A stretch of DNA of 64,000 bases from Filosporella fistucella (GCA_030077755.1 JAQJZZ010000005.1:2046001-2110000), one strand, 5' to 3'. Counted from the first letter of the stretch, positions 34,355-46,299 are shown. The notes: generated by a model from the sequence alone, not told the origin. A program made the numbers and translations.

Positions 34355-35095
34355 TCAAATCTCCTTTCCCTCCTCCATCTTCATCATCTTCATAACCCTC
34401 TTTCTCCTCTCCCTTCTAACAAAAACCACTGTCCCAACCATCACCAGCACCCATAAAGCAAGGACCCCACACACCGCGCCCGCAATCAGAAACCCGATAA
34501 TCCTACTATCTCCCTTCTTTTCAAACAAAATATATCCTCCCTTTCCCCCAAACGGTATCCTATTCATAGGGTTGTTTACCAATGAAGGGTTATTGGTGAT
34601 AGCGGTGGTGGAGGTGTTCGAATATATAGTTGTATTTTCACCAGCATGGGAATGTATACCACCATTTATGAGAGGGAAGAATAATCCGACGAGGCTGTTT
34701 ACACCGTCGATGGTCCATTTGTTCATGTAGGATTCTAGATAATTGCGCTCTCGAGCCATTTCAACTGTTTTTGAGCATAGCTTTGGGAGGGGTGAGAAGA
34801 TTGAGTTGGGTTTAGGAATGAGGATTTTTTCTTGGCGGTGAGTGGATATATGTGTTGGTAGGTCGGGTATGATGGAGGAAAAGTTGTGTGGTAGGGCTGA
34901 GCTAGGAGGAGGTGGGTGTCTCATGGGATGTCTGGAGTGAGGTATGTTAGTATTGATAGGGCATCAAAAAGGTGAGGCTGACAAGCTGATTTGGTCAGTT
35001 GGTGGTGATAGAACGGCGCGAGGCTAAGAATACCTACGATAAGTAGTAGTATTGGTGGTAGCGCCGATGGACTGGAAGTGATCATGATGCACCAT
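34355..35095 (-). CDS. Single-pass membrane protein, unknown (copy A)
   Basis: Two exons, 35095-35034 and 34931-34355, with a 102-nt intron (TACTAAC branch, CTCCAG acceptor, phase 2); 212 residues. The N-terminus (MVHHDHFQSIG) carries no signal peptide. A region rich in Asn and Thr near residues 115-150 is followed by a conserved-looking FGGKGGYILF, a hydrophobic segment (IIGFLIAGAVCGVLALWVLVMVGTVVF) and a strongly basic tail (RRERRKRVMKMMKM). The layout resembles the neighbouring genes at 35551-36017 and 36629-37189: C-terminal membrane anchor plus a basic end. I do not recognise a family. Confidence 0.6.
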
Positions 35096-35550
35096 AAACT
35101 TTTGGTTGGGGAATTGAGGGACTAGTAGTCAATGGTACGTTGTGCTAGAAATAAATCCAGTCTGTTATTATGTGGTCATTCCGGAATATCGCCGCTGCAA
35201 ACCACGATCAGCATCTAGACTGCTCGCAAGTGAAAACCTCGAGAAACTAAGGATATTGTACATATAACTTTTGAGGATTAAGTCACATAGAGCAAATTCC
35301 CACCAGCGCCGGGGAAACAAAGTCTACACCGATGGTGCAAATACCCTGACTTATCACAATATTTTAACGCCTCTTACAGTCCACTTCCCTCCTCAGGTAT
35401 CTTCCAAATTGTATCATGATGCCAACTCCTATCCTCAACCTCAACCTTGCAATTCTCCCCCCAGTCATTTCCATGCGTCGGAATCCAACTAAATCCGCAG
35501 TAACGAAGCCATCTTCTCTTTCCAACTCTTGCAGTTCAATGTCCCCCCCC
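35096..35550. other. Short intergenic, no gene seen
   Basis: 0.46 kb between two same-strand membrane-protein genes. Open frames on both strands are short and lack motifs. Confidence 0.4.
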
Positions 35551-36017
35551 CTACTTGCTTCCCTTCCCATCCTTCTTCTGCTTCCTATACCACACAGCGA
35601 CCCCTCCAATAGCCAATAAAACCAAGACCAGAACCAAAATCCCAGAAATCAAGAAAACCATATTCGATTCTACCCCTCCTCTACTCTCACTACACCCCTG
35701 TTTTCCTTATGCTGCAGCAGTATTCCTAACTCCATTTCCAAAATATCCGAATTTGGAAGCTCCGTCTTGGGAAAGGACACAGACAGTCTGAACCGCTCCA
35801 TCCAGTCGAGGAAATTGTTCCAGTTGGCGAGGGTGTAAGCAAATAATTGATGGGCGAATTGTTGATGTAAGTGTGCTGTTTGTAACCGGATAACTTGATT
35901 TCCACAAATGGCCTTTGTGAATTTGAAATTTTTGATGGGATTCCAGATGGCGTTAATACCAGGTACGCTTGGCATAATGGCATTCATTCTGCAGTTATCG
36001 CTAATGCAAGGTGCCAT
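35551..36017 (-). pseudogene. Single-pass membrane protein, damaged or mis-split (copy B)
   Basis: The ATG at 36017 opens MAPCISDNC and INAIWNP, similar to MAPRFIP and TSAIINP at the start of copy C. A long frame runs to about 35670 and stops. A second frame further on encodes a clear membrane segment (SNMVFLISGILVLVLVLLAIGGVAVW) with a basic tail (YRKQKKDGKG) and a TAG ending at 35551, but a TAA (at about 35709) lies in that frame upstream of the membrane segment. The only phase-correct intron that removes the TAA (GTTAGG to ACAG) would be 33 nt, shorter than any other intron in this window. Either an unusual intron, a different splice form or a decayed gene would explain this. Confidence 0.4.
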
Positions 36018-36628
36018 TCTAAAGGGTTTGGAGATTGTATGTGAGATGGTGAGAAGGAGCACTATTGGCTTATGCCCAATTTGTTCAAGAAATCAACTAA
36101 CTCTCGCTGTGATATTTTAGGAAGTAGCTCATACCGCCATCTAGGTTTCTCTATCCGAGCGACGATATAGTTTTGGCTCTGTATTCAGTTCAAGCGACCC
36201 GGCTCGCTCCTAGTCTGGGACCATAAATCATATTACATATTTGTGTATACCGGTATTGTCCAAACTTGAAAGCTTAAGTTAGCTTACGCCAACCAGAGCA
36301 TCACCTCAAGTGGATCGCTTGACTTAGTTTCCAGGCAGTCATTATGTTTGTGGAGACTGTCAGTGTCATGTTGGGTGGCGGCACCATGCTTTGCTCGTTC
36401 CTGGACGGCCTTCTGTCATTCAATGTTTAGATTCTACGAGCAAACTTTGATGGAGACGTCCGATACACAATACTTTCAGAAACATTATCGAGGAAAAGAA
36501 AATTCGATGGCAAGGTAGAATTGGCATGTTGTATATACATGGCAGTATTAGAAATGCTGCACTAACTCCCACGCAATGCCAATAATCTGTGAAGATCTAA
36601 ATTTACCGCTGTATCTCTCAGCTCAGAT
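36018..36628. other. Intergenic, no gene seen
   Basis: 0.6 kb between copies B and C. No motif-bearing frame or repeat seen. It should include the promoter of copy B. Confidence 0.4.
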
Positions 36629-37189
36629 TTACAATTTGATAACCTGCTCCATCTCCGCCCCTCGTCGTCTCCTATCCCTCCACAGTCTCCCCAACTCCTT
36701 GATCAACGCAATGGTAAGAATTATACCAAGCACCAAAGACAGAAATCCCAATGGTGTCTTGAAATGCACCATCATATTTGAAGTAGCCTGTCTGATAAGA
36801 TTCGGTGCTCGAACCAGATCCATTGCTGATTTTGAGTCTCGAGACCCAATAGGTGGAGGATCCAGATAATTCGGTTCATGCATCCACGATCTGTCAGAGA
36901 GGAATCCGAGAAAATCCAGTTGGCGACGTCTGAGAGTACTGTTTATATATTTTGGGGAGTGGTCTAGAGACATGATACGTCTGAAGCCGTTGAGACTATC
37001 TTCCATGATTCGTCTGAGGCTGCTGGTAGTTGCTTCGCTGCCTCGTTTGGAGAGTTTCTGCATGATAGAGTGAGGGTGCAACGGATTTATGATCGCGGAG
37101 GTGCCATTGAAGTGAGGGGGCTTGGATGCACAGTTTACAAAGCAAGCATATCCGTCTTGATCAACGAAAGGAATAAAACGGGGCGCCAT
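36629..37189 (-). CDS. Single-pass membrane protein, unknown (copy C)
   Basis: An uninterrupted frame of 186 residues starting MAPRFIPFVDQDGYACF. The N-terminal third has two cysteines (ACFVNC) and a TSAIINP motif shared loosely with copy B. A basic middle (STLRRRQLDFLGF) follows, then a C-terminal hydrophobic segment (LGFLSLVLGIILTIALI) and an Arg-rich tail (RLWRDRRRRGAEM). This is the same overall layout as copies A and B. Possible roles are unknown. Confidence 0.6.
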   Translation of the reverse strand: MAPRFIPFVDQDGYACFVNCASKPPHFNGTSAIINPLHPHSIMQKLSKRGSEATTSSLRRIMEDSLNGFRRIMSLDHSPKYINSTLRRRQLDFLGFLSDRSWMHEPNYLDPPPIGSRDSKSAMDLVRAPNLIRQATSNMMVHFKTPLGFLSLVLGIILTIALIKELGRLWRDRRRRGAEMEQVIKL

Positions 37190-37475
37190 TTTGAAATGTG
37201 GAAGCTGGTTGAGGGAACGACTTGTGAGCTCTATAGTGATATTTAGATATATTAAAAGGAAATTGAGGGTGAGGGAAGAGGAAGATGAAATAAAAAGGAG
37301 TCAGGTGCGAAGCTAGCTGGCGGAGAATATTTTGACTTAGTCCAGTACACTTACAGATTGCGAACCATAGTATGATATCGGTATGACATATTGCAGGAAA
37401 ACTTGCACCATAAAGCGTACACTTATCAATCCTCCCACACAAGTTGAGTGGAGGTAAGATGAAAATTATAATTAC

Positions 37476-38219
37476 TTAATTTCGTAGCATTACAGGACGC
37501 CTTCGGATAGGTAATTCTTGATGCGAGACCTCGCAGCCGTACAGCTCATGAGGACCATCTCCATCCTCGAATTCGCTACTTTTCTCATCCCTATCGTCTT
37601 CAAAATACTCTTCTAGTACTTTGATAGTACTATCTGAATCGTCATCTATTTCCTGGCCTTCCTCGAAACCCATCAATCGTCGCAACTCCCTGTGATCTTC
37701 CTCCCATGCCTTTTCACCTAAATCGTGATCATCCTGCTCTATCATTTGGCCTCCTCTCTTCGGTGAGACAATAGCTTCAACGTATTCCTCGGTGACTGGA
37801 GCAAAGTCCTTGTCTTCAACATCAGCCATTTTCTCAAGCTCCTCCTTCAGTTCCGCTGTAAAAATCTCGAGTGGGTCCATCCTTCCAAGATCCTGTACAA
37901 TTCCCTGCATTGACTGAACCAGACACAATTTATCTTCCCGATCATCTTCTTGATATTGTCTTACTTCATCTCTCAAGGAACGAAACTCTCTCTTTAGGTT
38001 GCGTGATTCTTCCTGTAGACTTTCGCTTTGATGCATTTCCTTTCGTAAACTTTGGATTTCCTCCTCAAGTCGACGTATTTTTTGCCAGAATGTCATGCAT
38101 AACTGACATGACAGTCCCAATAATATGAAGCAGAATGTAAGGATGTTGTCTTGAGAGATCGAGACTGAGGATTGATTTTTCAGTTGTGTGAACGATGAAG
38201 TGATATTGAAGCTATCCAT
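37476..38219 (-). CDS. Membrane-anchored coiled-coil protein
   Basis: An uninterrupted frame of 247 residues from the ATG at 38219. A short polar N-terminus with Asn-Xaa-Ser/Thr sites precedes one hydrophobic segment (ILTFCFILLGLSCQLCMTF) at about residues 28-46. A coiled coil follows (KIRRLEEEIQSLRKEMHQ, then LQEESRNLKREFRSL) to about residue 95, and the rest is a very acidic tail (EDGDGPHELYG near the end). This suggests a type of organelle-anchored scaffold. No family recognised. It is the fourth single-pass membrane protein gene in a row on this strand. Confidence 0.6.
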   Translation of the reverse strand: MDSFNITSSFTQLKNQSSVSISQDNILTFCFILLGLSCQLCMTFWQKIRRLEEEIQSLRKEMHQSESLQEESRNLKREFRSLRDEVRQYQEDDREDKLCLVQSMQGIVQDLGRMDPLEIFTAELKEELEKMADVEDKDFAPVTEEYVEAIVSPKRGGQMIEQDDHDLGEKAWEEDHRELRRLMGFEEGQEIDDDSDSTIKVLEEYFEDDRDEKSSEFEDGDGPHELYGCEVSHQELPIRRRPVMLRN

Positions 38220-38519
38220 GTTGAACAATTCAAGATATGGCGATGCACAGCACAAAATAAGGTTTTGGATAGAATAGGATGCAATTTGTTATAGATGACC
38301 AATCGAAAACTGAGAGAATACCAGTCTAAGTCTGCCCTACTGCCGTGCTATCCTAGAGTCCTGTATAGGAGCTCTACCTTTCACGTGATTCAGACCCATG
38401 ATTTCCAGGTTGATTCCTAGCTGGGACCTAAACTTTATAGCCGAATCACATTTGACCCCTACAATCACAACGGATCACTTCCTTATTCCAAGCCTGTAAC
38501 GCGAAAATGCTTGATATCA

Positions 38520-40616
38520 CTAGGCCCAGCACTTATCCAGGCTAGCCGCAATTTCGGCACAGAACCTCGAGAGCTCACGTGTTTCCGCTGCTGTCCGTTC
38601 ATGCGAATTGATCGAGAGACACTTTCGTACCACGTTACCGTATAGAGATCCCGCGGTCCTATTTTAAGTATGAGCATTTTTAGATTATGTTGAGTGTCTG
38701 GTTTCACTTACCCGTCCAAATCCATGGTAAGGCTCTGGAATCCTCTTTTCACTCTTTCGAAGTCTTCATCTTCAACATCGACCATTGAGTGCAACGACTT
38801 CCACAACCCGATTTCGAGCAATACACACCCCAAGCTGTAGATATCATGAGATCTTGAGTATCTGATTGATGGGTTCCATCTTTTCTCTGGATGTTGATAA
38901 TAGTCGAGGTTGATGTCTGATGGACGTTTCGTTATTCGCACCATTCTTTGCAATCTTTGTCCATGATCATCAATTATGTAATCATCTTCCTCCTCATAAT
39001 AGTCACCTGGGTCGTTTATCACATCATCGATGCGCGCTTTACTCATGCCGACGAAAATCGGATCAGCGTAGCCAAGTGGCTGTGGGAATCCAGATGCCGG
39101 TCCAGGGGGACCTCGTGACGGCACATTCGCTGCAGGGAAAAAGAGAATGCAATTTGAGCGAATATTCCTGGCAATGGTCAGTAGTGGAACGTTGTGGTAA
39201 CAACTAACATTACATACTTGTGTACCCAGCCGACGCAATGCATCATGTGCACAGCTTGTACCAATTTCTTCGCAAGCTTGAATCGAATTCCTAAATCGAG
39301 AGTGCCAGGACAGGAAGGATGCCTCTTGTCAAGAAGCTCTGTCAATGAAACAGGCATGCGCTTCTGAGATATCGCGCCAGCTGGTAGTATTTGAGGAAGA
39401 CCTGATCGAATGTGTGCTGGTGGTGCGAGTACGAGCCCAAATCTTCTTGCTACGGGATCCTCAACCATCCCATAACATTTTGGCAGCAATAGTTGATCCG
39501 GTTTTGGGGTCGCCAGCATGAGTGTCTTTGTCCTGACATCTCTTTCCTGGTCACGATCCAAATCGTCGATCCATTCTATAAGCACCACCCGATTCTCTTT
39601 CCTTACGGGATAATCGAAAAGCAAAGCCATAGTTGAAGATCCATTCGATGAAACAGCATAGGACGGATCTAATCTGAAATCTCGCATCGTAAATTTGAAG
39701 GCAGAGTGTGGTCGCTCAAATTTGACCACAGCACTGAATTGTGCAGCTAGGGCAATATCTTGATATCTTCCAGGATTCTCACTGAGTGGTGTGGGGTGCC
39801 TTGCTTCGTATGTCGCTGCATCATGTCGTCTCCTCAATTCTTCAAGTGGCATTTTGCGAAGAGAATCAAACTCGCTCTTGATCATTATGGCAATGTCGTC
39901 CTTCGGTCCGTATGTTGAAAGATTCTCATTGTACTCCTTGATAAGATCAATCAATTTATTCCAAACTGGTTCTTTCTTCCTGAACACAAATTTGCATCGT
40001 TTGATGAAAGACATATTCATCTTGCACCTCTCCACAAATATGCCCTGCGTTTCAAGAGTAAGTATTTCCCCTTCCTTCAGCCTGAATCTCGTGAGATCTT
40101 TTGAATCTTGCTGGTGTTTTGTTAGCATATACTTTGCCGAAAGATGGAAATTTGCTACCCTCTCTGGCCAATGGCTAGGCTTGATGCCATACAGATCTTC
40201 CATTCCGTCAGCATCAAAAAGTGCTTGTGACATCAACGACAATTGCCGCAAGATCCTTTTCGCAGAAACAGGATTTGTTTTAGCATAGGCTTCAAACTTG
40301 ATATCGACCTCTCCGTCCTCACTACGCCAAATGTCTCTCCATTCATCATATCGCTGATATCACGTGAGCATATACAAAATATTTTCTCCATGAAAAACCT
40401 ACATCTCGTTGCAATTCTAGTCTACCTACAGCTAGTGCCAAGGTACCTGCAGCATGAAATACTTCTTTGATCATTCCAAGACCATCTAAATCGGCATTAG
40501 TTATGCTGTTCAAGAAACAGAGGCGGTGTAGCATTGGACCAAAGTATAAAATACTCACCACGGCACAGTGGCAGAAGGCTGAGAACGCCGGTAACGACGC
40601 CAAATACTTCCGCCAT
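38520..40616 (-). CDS. HeLo-like plus pseudokinase protein
   Basis: Five exons on the minus strand: 40616-40559, 40485-40403, 40353-39218, 39167-38712 and 38658-38520 (introns 49-73 nt); 623 residues. The first 200 residues look like the fungal HeLo or prion-inhibition domain: MAEVFGVVTGVLSLLPLC, then RYDEWRDIW, then LRQLSLMSQALFDADG. A kinase-like region follows with VLIEWIDDL, then a catalytic-loop equivalent HKNIRSN (residues 425-431) where HRDLKPEN would be expected. The DFG position reads VGM, and DIYSLGCVLLEIGLW forms the F helix. The missing aspartates make it a pseudokinase. HeLo-type domains in other fungi can kill cells by membrane attack after regulated activation. A role in incompatibility or cell-death control is inferred from this family, not shown. 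Confidence 0.8.
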
Positions 40617-42470
40617 GTCAGCATAGCATGGGCACCAAAAGCAGCTTGCAAGATGATTTAATTTTGAAAGTTCGCGAAATTTTCAGCTGGGAAAGTGAGC
40701 TGACAGGCAGCAGTCACGTGTGAATATCAATGCTCAAGGCGGCGATTAATTGCAGAATCTGTCGTTGTCTGATCATGAAAGGGCCGATGATCTGCAAGTC
40801 CAACTCCCGAGATATTGAAACATACAAAATTGAGATATCTTTTCCGATGTGTAAAATGTAGACATCTTGGGCGGTGTCCAAATCAAAAGCTTCGACATGT
40901 CGAGTGACAGCAAAAGGTCTGAATCTGTGGCTTGCAATTGCGTGGTTCCTCTAGATTGGCGGCCGATAACATAACTCCGTACACGGTGAAGCTGTAGCTA
41001 CGCCCGTCGGAGTACAACGAACTCGGTCGAAAATGGTCTTTCAATCGTCTGTTTTACGCGATATTGGATAGTATAGTACAGGCGATGCCATTCTCGACAG
41101 CAGCCTCAATTGTTGACGTGGGCATTTTCGTAGTCATTGTCCAAAAATGGTGTCGAATTATTGAGATATTGACTTCTCAATTTAATCTCTGTCAATAAGA
41201 TGCTGTGAACTTTGGCCCGTTGAGAGGCCGTTAAAGTGTTCCACTTTTGACAAAAATGAGGGATTTAAGATCAAGAACAAATGCCCTTATCACAAAATCT
41301 TTTATATGAACACATCCATCTTAGATGGCAAAATATTGTCGATGCTCGATTCAAGCTGGTATCGCATCCACTAATATGACCGCCTGTAATCAAACATTTA
41401 TACAACGCTGCTTAGTCACACTCTCAACAGGTAGTTGGTGCGTACCACACACAGCCGGGCGCGTACGCGTGCTTGGGTTCAAAACAAACATACCTCTTGC
41501 ACAAGAAAGAGGACTGTCCACCATGGATGTCGTTCGAGGGTCCAACGCGATGTCTTAGTCTTTCGTCTTTGAGTTGTCTTCATATGCCGATCGCGAAACG
41601 GTCCTCATCCTCAAAAATTGGCTGGGGACCCGTCATTGGCTTGATATGGGATCACGTTACATTTGTTTCCTAGTCAGTCGTCAAGCGTCACTGGTACTAA
41701 TGATATTCTGATCCCAATCCCCTTGGGCTCAATCGTACGTCATACAAACAAGTCAGACTCCGCATTGATCTACAATAGGAAAACACGGAGAAGGACTTAA
41801 TTATCCGGGTCTCGCATGCATTTTGATATTATGAACCCCTTCCTGGCTGAACAACTTATCCAAAACAACCGAACCATTAATGGCACAACCGCCTGATTTT
41901 CTCATTACAGATCGTCCATCGCCGTAAGGGGTAATTAATCTAGGATTGCACTGCCGACCACATATCGAGCCTGTTCCCCCACAGAGTAGTCTCGGTTGGG
42001 TAACCTTATTTCGTATGCCACAATCATTCCTTTTGAAACGATCTGATAATATCTCTTCTTATTGGATATATTCGGTAGTATTCCCGCACTCCGTGCAGCC
42101 AGAATAGCAATTTAATCTGGGGAAACGAGTCTCCGTTTTTATTCTCGAGGCTCCTCGGCATATATCGAGTGCCTGTGACCCATACAATACTTCCGCAATA
42201 TCTTCCGGCGATGTACTCTATTGCAATTTCAGAACTCGAGATTGGCCAACCGCCACAGTTCATTTGGAGTTTTTTAGATGTCTTCATATATTTGGTGGCT
42301 ATCGGCAGATGTCCCAATTTAAAATGATAGAACTATGGCCGGTTGAAGGTACCATACTCGTGGCACCCCGCAGAGCTTCGTTTCTTCCAACACATAAAGA
42401 TATTTGTCCCGTTATCTGCTCCTGAGCAGCTGGATCCGAGTTTGTTTCTTTACTAAACCACTGGCTCATC
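40617..42470. other. Intergenic between divergent genes
   Basis: 1.85 kb with promoters of the HeLo-pseudokinase (minus) and AA8-AA12 (plus) genes. Minus-strand frames at 42317-42024 and 42547-42299 have no recognisable motif, and the latter overlaps exon 1 of the AA8-AA12 gene. No repeat was noticed. Confidence 0.4.
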
Positions 42471-44585
42471 ATGCGTTCTGTAACTATAATCGGTGGTGCT
42501 GTTGCACTTGCTACTAATGGTGAGAATATTTTCCGCTGTTCGAGCATGATCTAACAGACACAGTATTTTCACAAGCAGTATCGAAAGTAGCCTGTGATGC
42601 AACTACAAAAATTTGTTTCTCATCTTATACGGATTCAGGAACAGGTATCACCGTGGGGATTGCTCTCCCAGAAAATGTCACACACCCTTTCGATGCGATT
42701 GTCAAGATTACAGCTCCAGTGGCAACAACTTGGGCTGGATTTGCTTGGGGAGGAACCATGGTGTGGAATCCACTGACGCTTGCATGGCCCTACTCTAAGA
42801 GCTCAGTTGTGTCTTCTCGTTTCGCATTGTACGTACTCCTTCAGACGATACGGCTCTCTAACATGTCACAGCGGATTGAGTCTACCAGGAGCATATGAAG
42901 ATGCTTCATACACTCTACTGAAGGGTACCACCTCAAACGCCACTCATTGGACCATGGTGGCAAAGTGCTCAGGATGTACAGCTTGGTCGGGTAACGACGA
43001 GTCCTTGGTTGTCTTGAATGGCACAGGAACGGCAGATTTTGCCTGGGCTCAAGGGACAACCCCAATGACGGACCCAGCAAGTAATTCTTCTGGTTTCAAC
43101 GTGCACAGAGCTTTTGGCAAATGGACCCACGACCTGAACTCCGCACGTCAATCAAACTTCGATGCTTTGGTTGCCAACAATATTCTAGGCCCAGTAGCAA
43201 CTACGAGCATTGGCACTCTTCCCGCGACAACAAGCAAGTCTGCCACTACCATGGCGACTTCCATTTCCACTGCCACTAAGCCAGTTACCACTGCTAAGGT
43301 TGTTAAAGTCCCAGCATCATGCTCAGGTATCGGGGCAGCGAAATTCCAGTCCGTCCTCGCCAGTGGATGGAAGGCTACCAAAGTTACAGGTGGCCTGACA
43401 AGTCCCCGCAGTATCATTTTTGACACTGCTGGGAATATGTTAGTTGTGCAGTCTGGAAAAGGAATTTCAATTCATACAATGGGTGCAGATGGATGTATGA
43501 CTGCAACCAAGATGCTTGTTTCGCTTAACAGCCTGAATCACGGAATCTCCCTCAGTGTGGATGGAAAGACATTGTATGCAAGCTCCATGACTCAAGTTTT
43601 CTCGTGGCCATATACCGCTTCGTCACAGTCCGTCGGCACGCGTTCAACAATTATTACTGGCATGTACAATGGTGGCTCGCACGTCACTCGTACTCTCCTT
43701 ATTGCACCACATGCACCAAATCTGCTCGTCGTCTCACACGGTTCAAATGACAATTTTGATCAGGCCTCCGTCAACCCAAAGACCGGTCGTGCTATCGTGA
43801 AAGTCTTTGATCTTAGCGCAATCCCAAGTGGAGGATACAACTACGTCTCAGGCGGCTGGAACGCAGGCTATGGAATGAGAAATGAGATCGGTATTACCTT
43901 TGACGGCAATAACATGTGAGGATACTCTCATACTTTGAAGCTATCTAGCTAATAATATCGCAGGCTCTGGGGTGTTGAAAACAGCGGTGATAACTTCCAA
44001 CGAAACGGAAAGGATATCCATCAAGACAATCCTGCCGAGAAGCTCAACTTCATCGGTGACGTAACGAAGCCAAACGACCAATGGTACGGCTACCCAACTT
44101 GTTTCGCCGTCTGGAAGGCGAGCGATTTCTCTGATTCAGGCTTGAAAGTCGGAGACCAATTCATTCCTACTCCCAACAGTACATTCAAAGATGCCGATTG
44201 TGCCGCCAAATCAAAGGGCCCAGCATTGGTTTTCCAAGCCCACTCCGCACCTATCGATAGCAAGTTTGACGATACATTCAGTAATTTATACGTCACCTTC
44301 CACGGCTCCTGGAACAGAAATCCTACCACAGGGTTCAAGCTTGTTGTTGTTCCATTCACCAAGGGTACTGATGGTGCTTATAAGCCCGTTTCACCTCTAA
44401 ACTCCAACACCGGGTATCAAGATGTCATGACGAATCCTGATGTTACAAAATGTGCGGGTAATGGACCCTCTATGAGTTCTGGATGTTTCAGACCTGCTGG
44501 TCTTGGATTTGATAGTACAGGCCGCTTGTATATGACCAGCGATGTCACGTCCGATGCCGAGATTTGGGTCTTGGGTAAAGCATAG
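42471..44585 (+). CDS. AA8-AA12 hemoprotein and PQQ-dependent sugar dehydrogenase
   Basis: Four exons, 42471-42519, 42564-42828, 42872-43915 and 43964-44585 (introns 44, 43 and 48 nt); 659 residues. A signal peptide (MRSVTIIGGAVALA) precedes an AA8 cytochrome domain like that of cellobiose dehydrog­enase. Candidate heme ligands are Met82 in GGTMVWNPLT and His183 in NVHRAFGKW; their spacing of about 100 residues fits the family. A Ser/Thr/Ala linker at about residues 205-235 leads to an AA12 PQQ-type six-blade propeller: GLTSPRSIIFDTAGNMLVV, NEIGITFDGNNMLWGVENSGD, FHGSWNRNPTTGFKL and PAGLGFDSTGRLYMTSD. There is no CBM1. Fungal AA8-AA12 enzymes oxidise sugars and can pass electrons to lytic polysaccharide monooxygenases. 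No LPMO gene is in the window. Confidence 0.88.
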
Positions 44586-44747
44586 TTTGGTGGCGAGTGA
44601 ACATGAGAAATGTTTATAGCCTCGTGGGTACGTGAGAGATCAAGGATATGTACATTCTTTTGTTATATATCTGAAAAGGGGATTTGTATATGAAAAGCTC
44701 CCTTCGAATCTGAATAATCAAGCCCGACTCGGACGTTCTATGGTGTA

Positions 44748-46247
44748 TCACAAGCCAAGTGAAAACCGTTCCTTCTTCTCACTATCAAGAGCAAGCACGT
44801 TTCCCTTTCCCACTCCGAAAGCCAAAGGTCCATCATCAATTATCGTTGTTCTCCTTACATCTCTCGCTCCCATTGTCTCCGTATATGGATTCGCGCGATG
44901 CATCGATTGCCTTTCCTATGTTAGTTGCAAACCTGAAATTGCGCGACATGAGGATGTACCTGTTATCCCACCAGACCATGTCTCCATCCTGCAACCACTC
45001 CATACTGAAAATGTACTACCGACACATCAGCAGAATTACAATGAGCTCCAAGATTTAACACACCTTGTCCTGTGTACACCAATTGATCAACTCCCAGATC
45101 ACTTTCTGGCTCTCCTCTACAGTCCATCCCAACACTCTCTTAGCGTGTGCTGCGAGATAAAGCGTTTTTCTCCCATCAGGAGCCGTTTGAACAAGTTTGT
45201 GATAGGCGGGAGGCTTAAGTGCTAATTCGTGTGGAGTAGGAGAGCTGTAGATGAGGGGCGAGCCGAGGGCACGGGAATGCCAGAGACTATGGTTGAATGT
45301 TAATCATATTGAGCAGATTGAAGTGCGAGCAATGGTGGTAGATCACCGCAGGGGGCGAGATAGACATAAGGACATACTCATGTTCAATCACCAGATCGTC
45401 GAGAAGAGCTTTCTTGGATTCGGGGAGATCAGAGTACGCTCTCCTAGTGTCTGCGAAATGGGTCCATGAGTTTCCTGTACTGGGGGTCTTGTGTGCTAAG
45501 AGCAGAGAGTACTTCGAGCGGTTTTGATGGTACGAAGAATCCTCCGGAATGTTAGTTTCTCATTCCCTCGCATCAATCTCTGACAGCTTCTATCTCTCTC
45601 CCCAGGTGGTCGTCATTCGTCAGAAGGAGGAGATATGCTCACGGTGTGCCACAATGCATTCCCTAAGCTATGATGCCATCTCCTACTATCCGGTCGCACT
45701 ATAGAGCCATCTAGCTCAATACTTTAACTGAATTAGTAAGGCAAGCTTAGATTGAGTACTTGGAAAATGCTTGTCCGGAGAGACTTACTTCCCCACGTCC
45801 CACAAGAACGGCTCTCCAACACGATCCTTCTCTCGTCCGTAGAAGAACGGGTTGATCTCCAATTTATCACCAAGTTTTTGGGAAAAAGATATATGACTTT
45901 CATTGTCCAGCCCTGTCTTACGGAAGATGAGAACAGAGTATTTGTCTTGAAGTGCAATGAGCTTGGCTTTGGTCAGCACGCATGTTTATTAGAGACATTT
46001 TGTTTGGCGATGAAAATGAAAACGAGGACATTAATGAACATACTTGCTTCACTACTTCGTCGCTGGCGGGTTTATCCCAATGCACACCTGCGATCTCCGC
46101 TCCGAATGTAGAGTTCTCAGACACCATGACAGGAGTAACTGTAAGTGAGCCATCAGTGTAAGACTCGCTTGAGCCCCTGAGTTTAAGGATCTCGGCTTGG
46201 CGAGGGGGGAATGTTGTCTCGTAAGTGGTGGTGAATGCGTTGACCAT
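44748..46247 (-). CDS. TfdA/TauD-type alpha-ketoglutarate dioxygenase
   Basis: Seven exons on the minus strand: 46247-46044, 45961-45789, 45682-45643, 45541-45378, 45286-45064, 45015-44960 and 44910-44748 (introns 48-106 nt); 340 residues. The iron site is whole: His138-Thr139-Asp140 is split exactly by an intron (LWHT, then DSSYHQNRSKYS), and the distal His291 is in SMHRANPY. GARDVRRTT supplies the Arg that binds alpha-ketoglutarate. Reading through the introns gives stops, which could be mistaken for a pseudogene. Fungal members hydroxylate diverse substrates, including sulfonates, aryloxy acids and amino acid derivatives. It is divergent from a DUF3830 gene, with a perfect 15-base palindrome 52 bases upstream of its start. 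Confidence 0.85.
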
Positions 46248-46299
46248 TTTCGTGCTGTGTGTAGAGAAAGATGAAACTGCTGGGCTTTAGCTATTGGAG

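Noticed and set aside
45600..45690. In-frame stop right after WHT in the dioxygenase, suggesting a pseudogene
   Set aside because: A phase-0 intron (GTGAGC to CCGGAG) begins exactly after the codon for Thr139 and restores HTD plus all later motifs, so the gene is intact.
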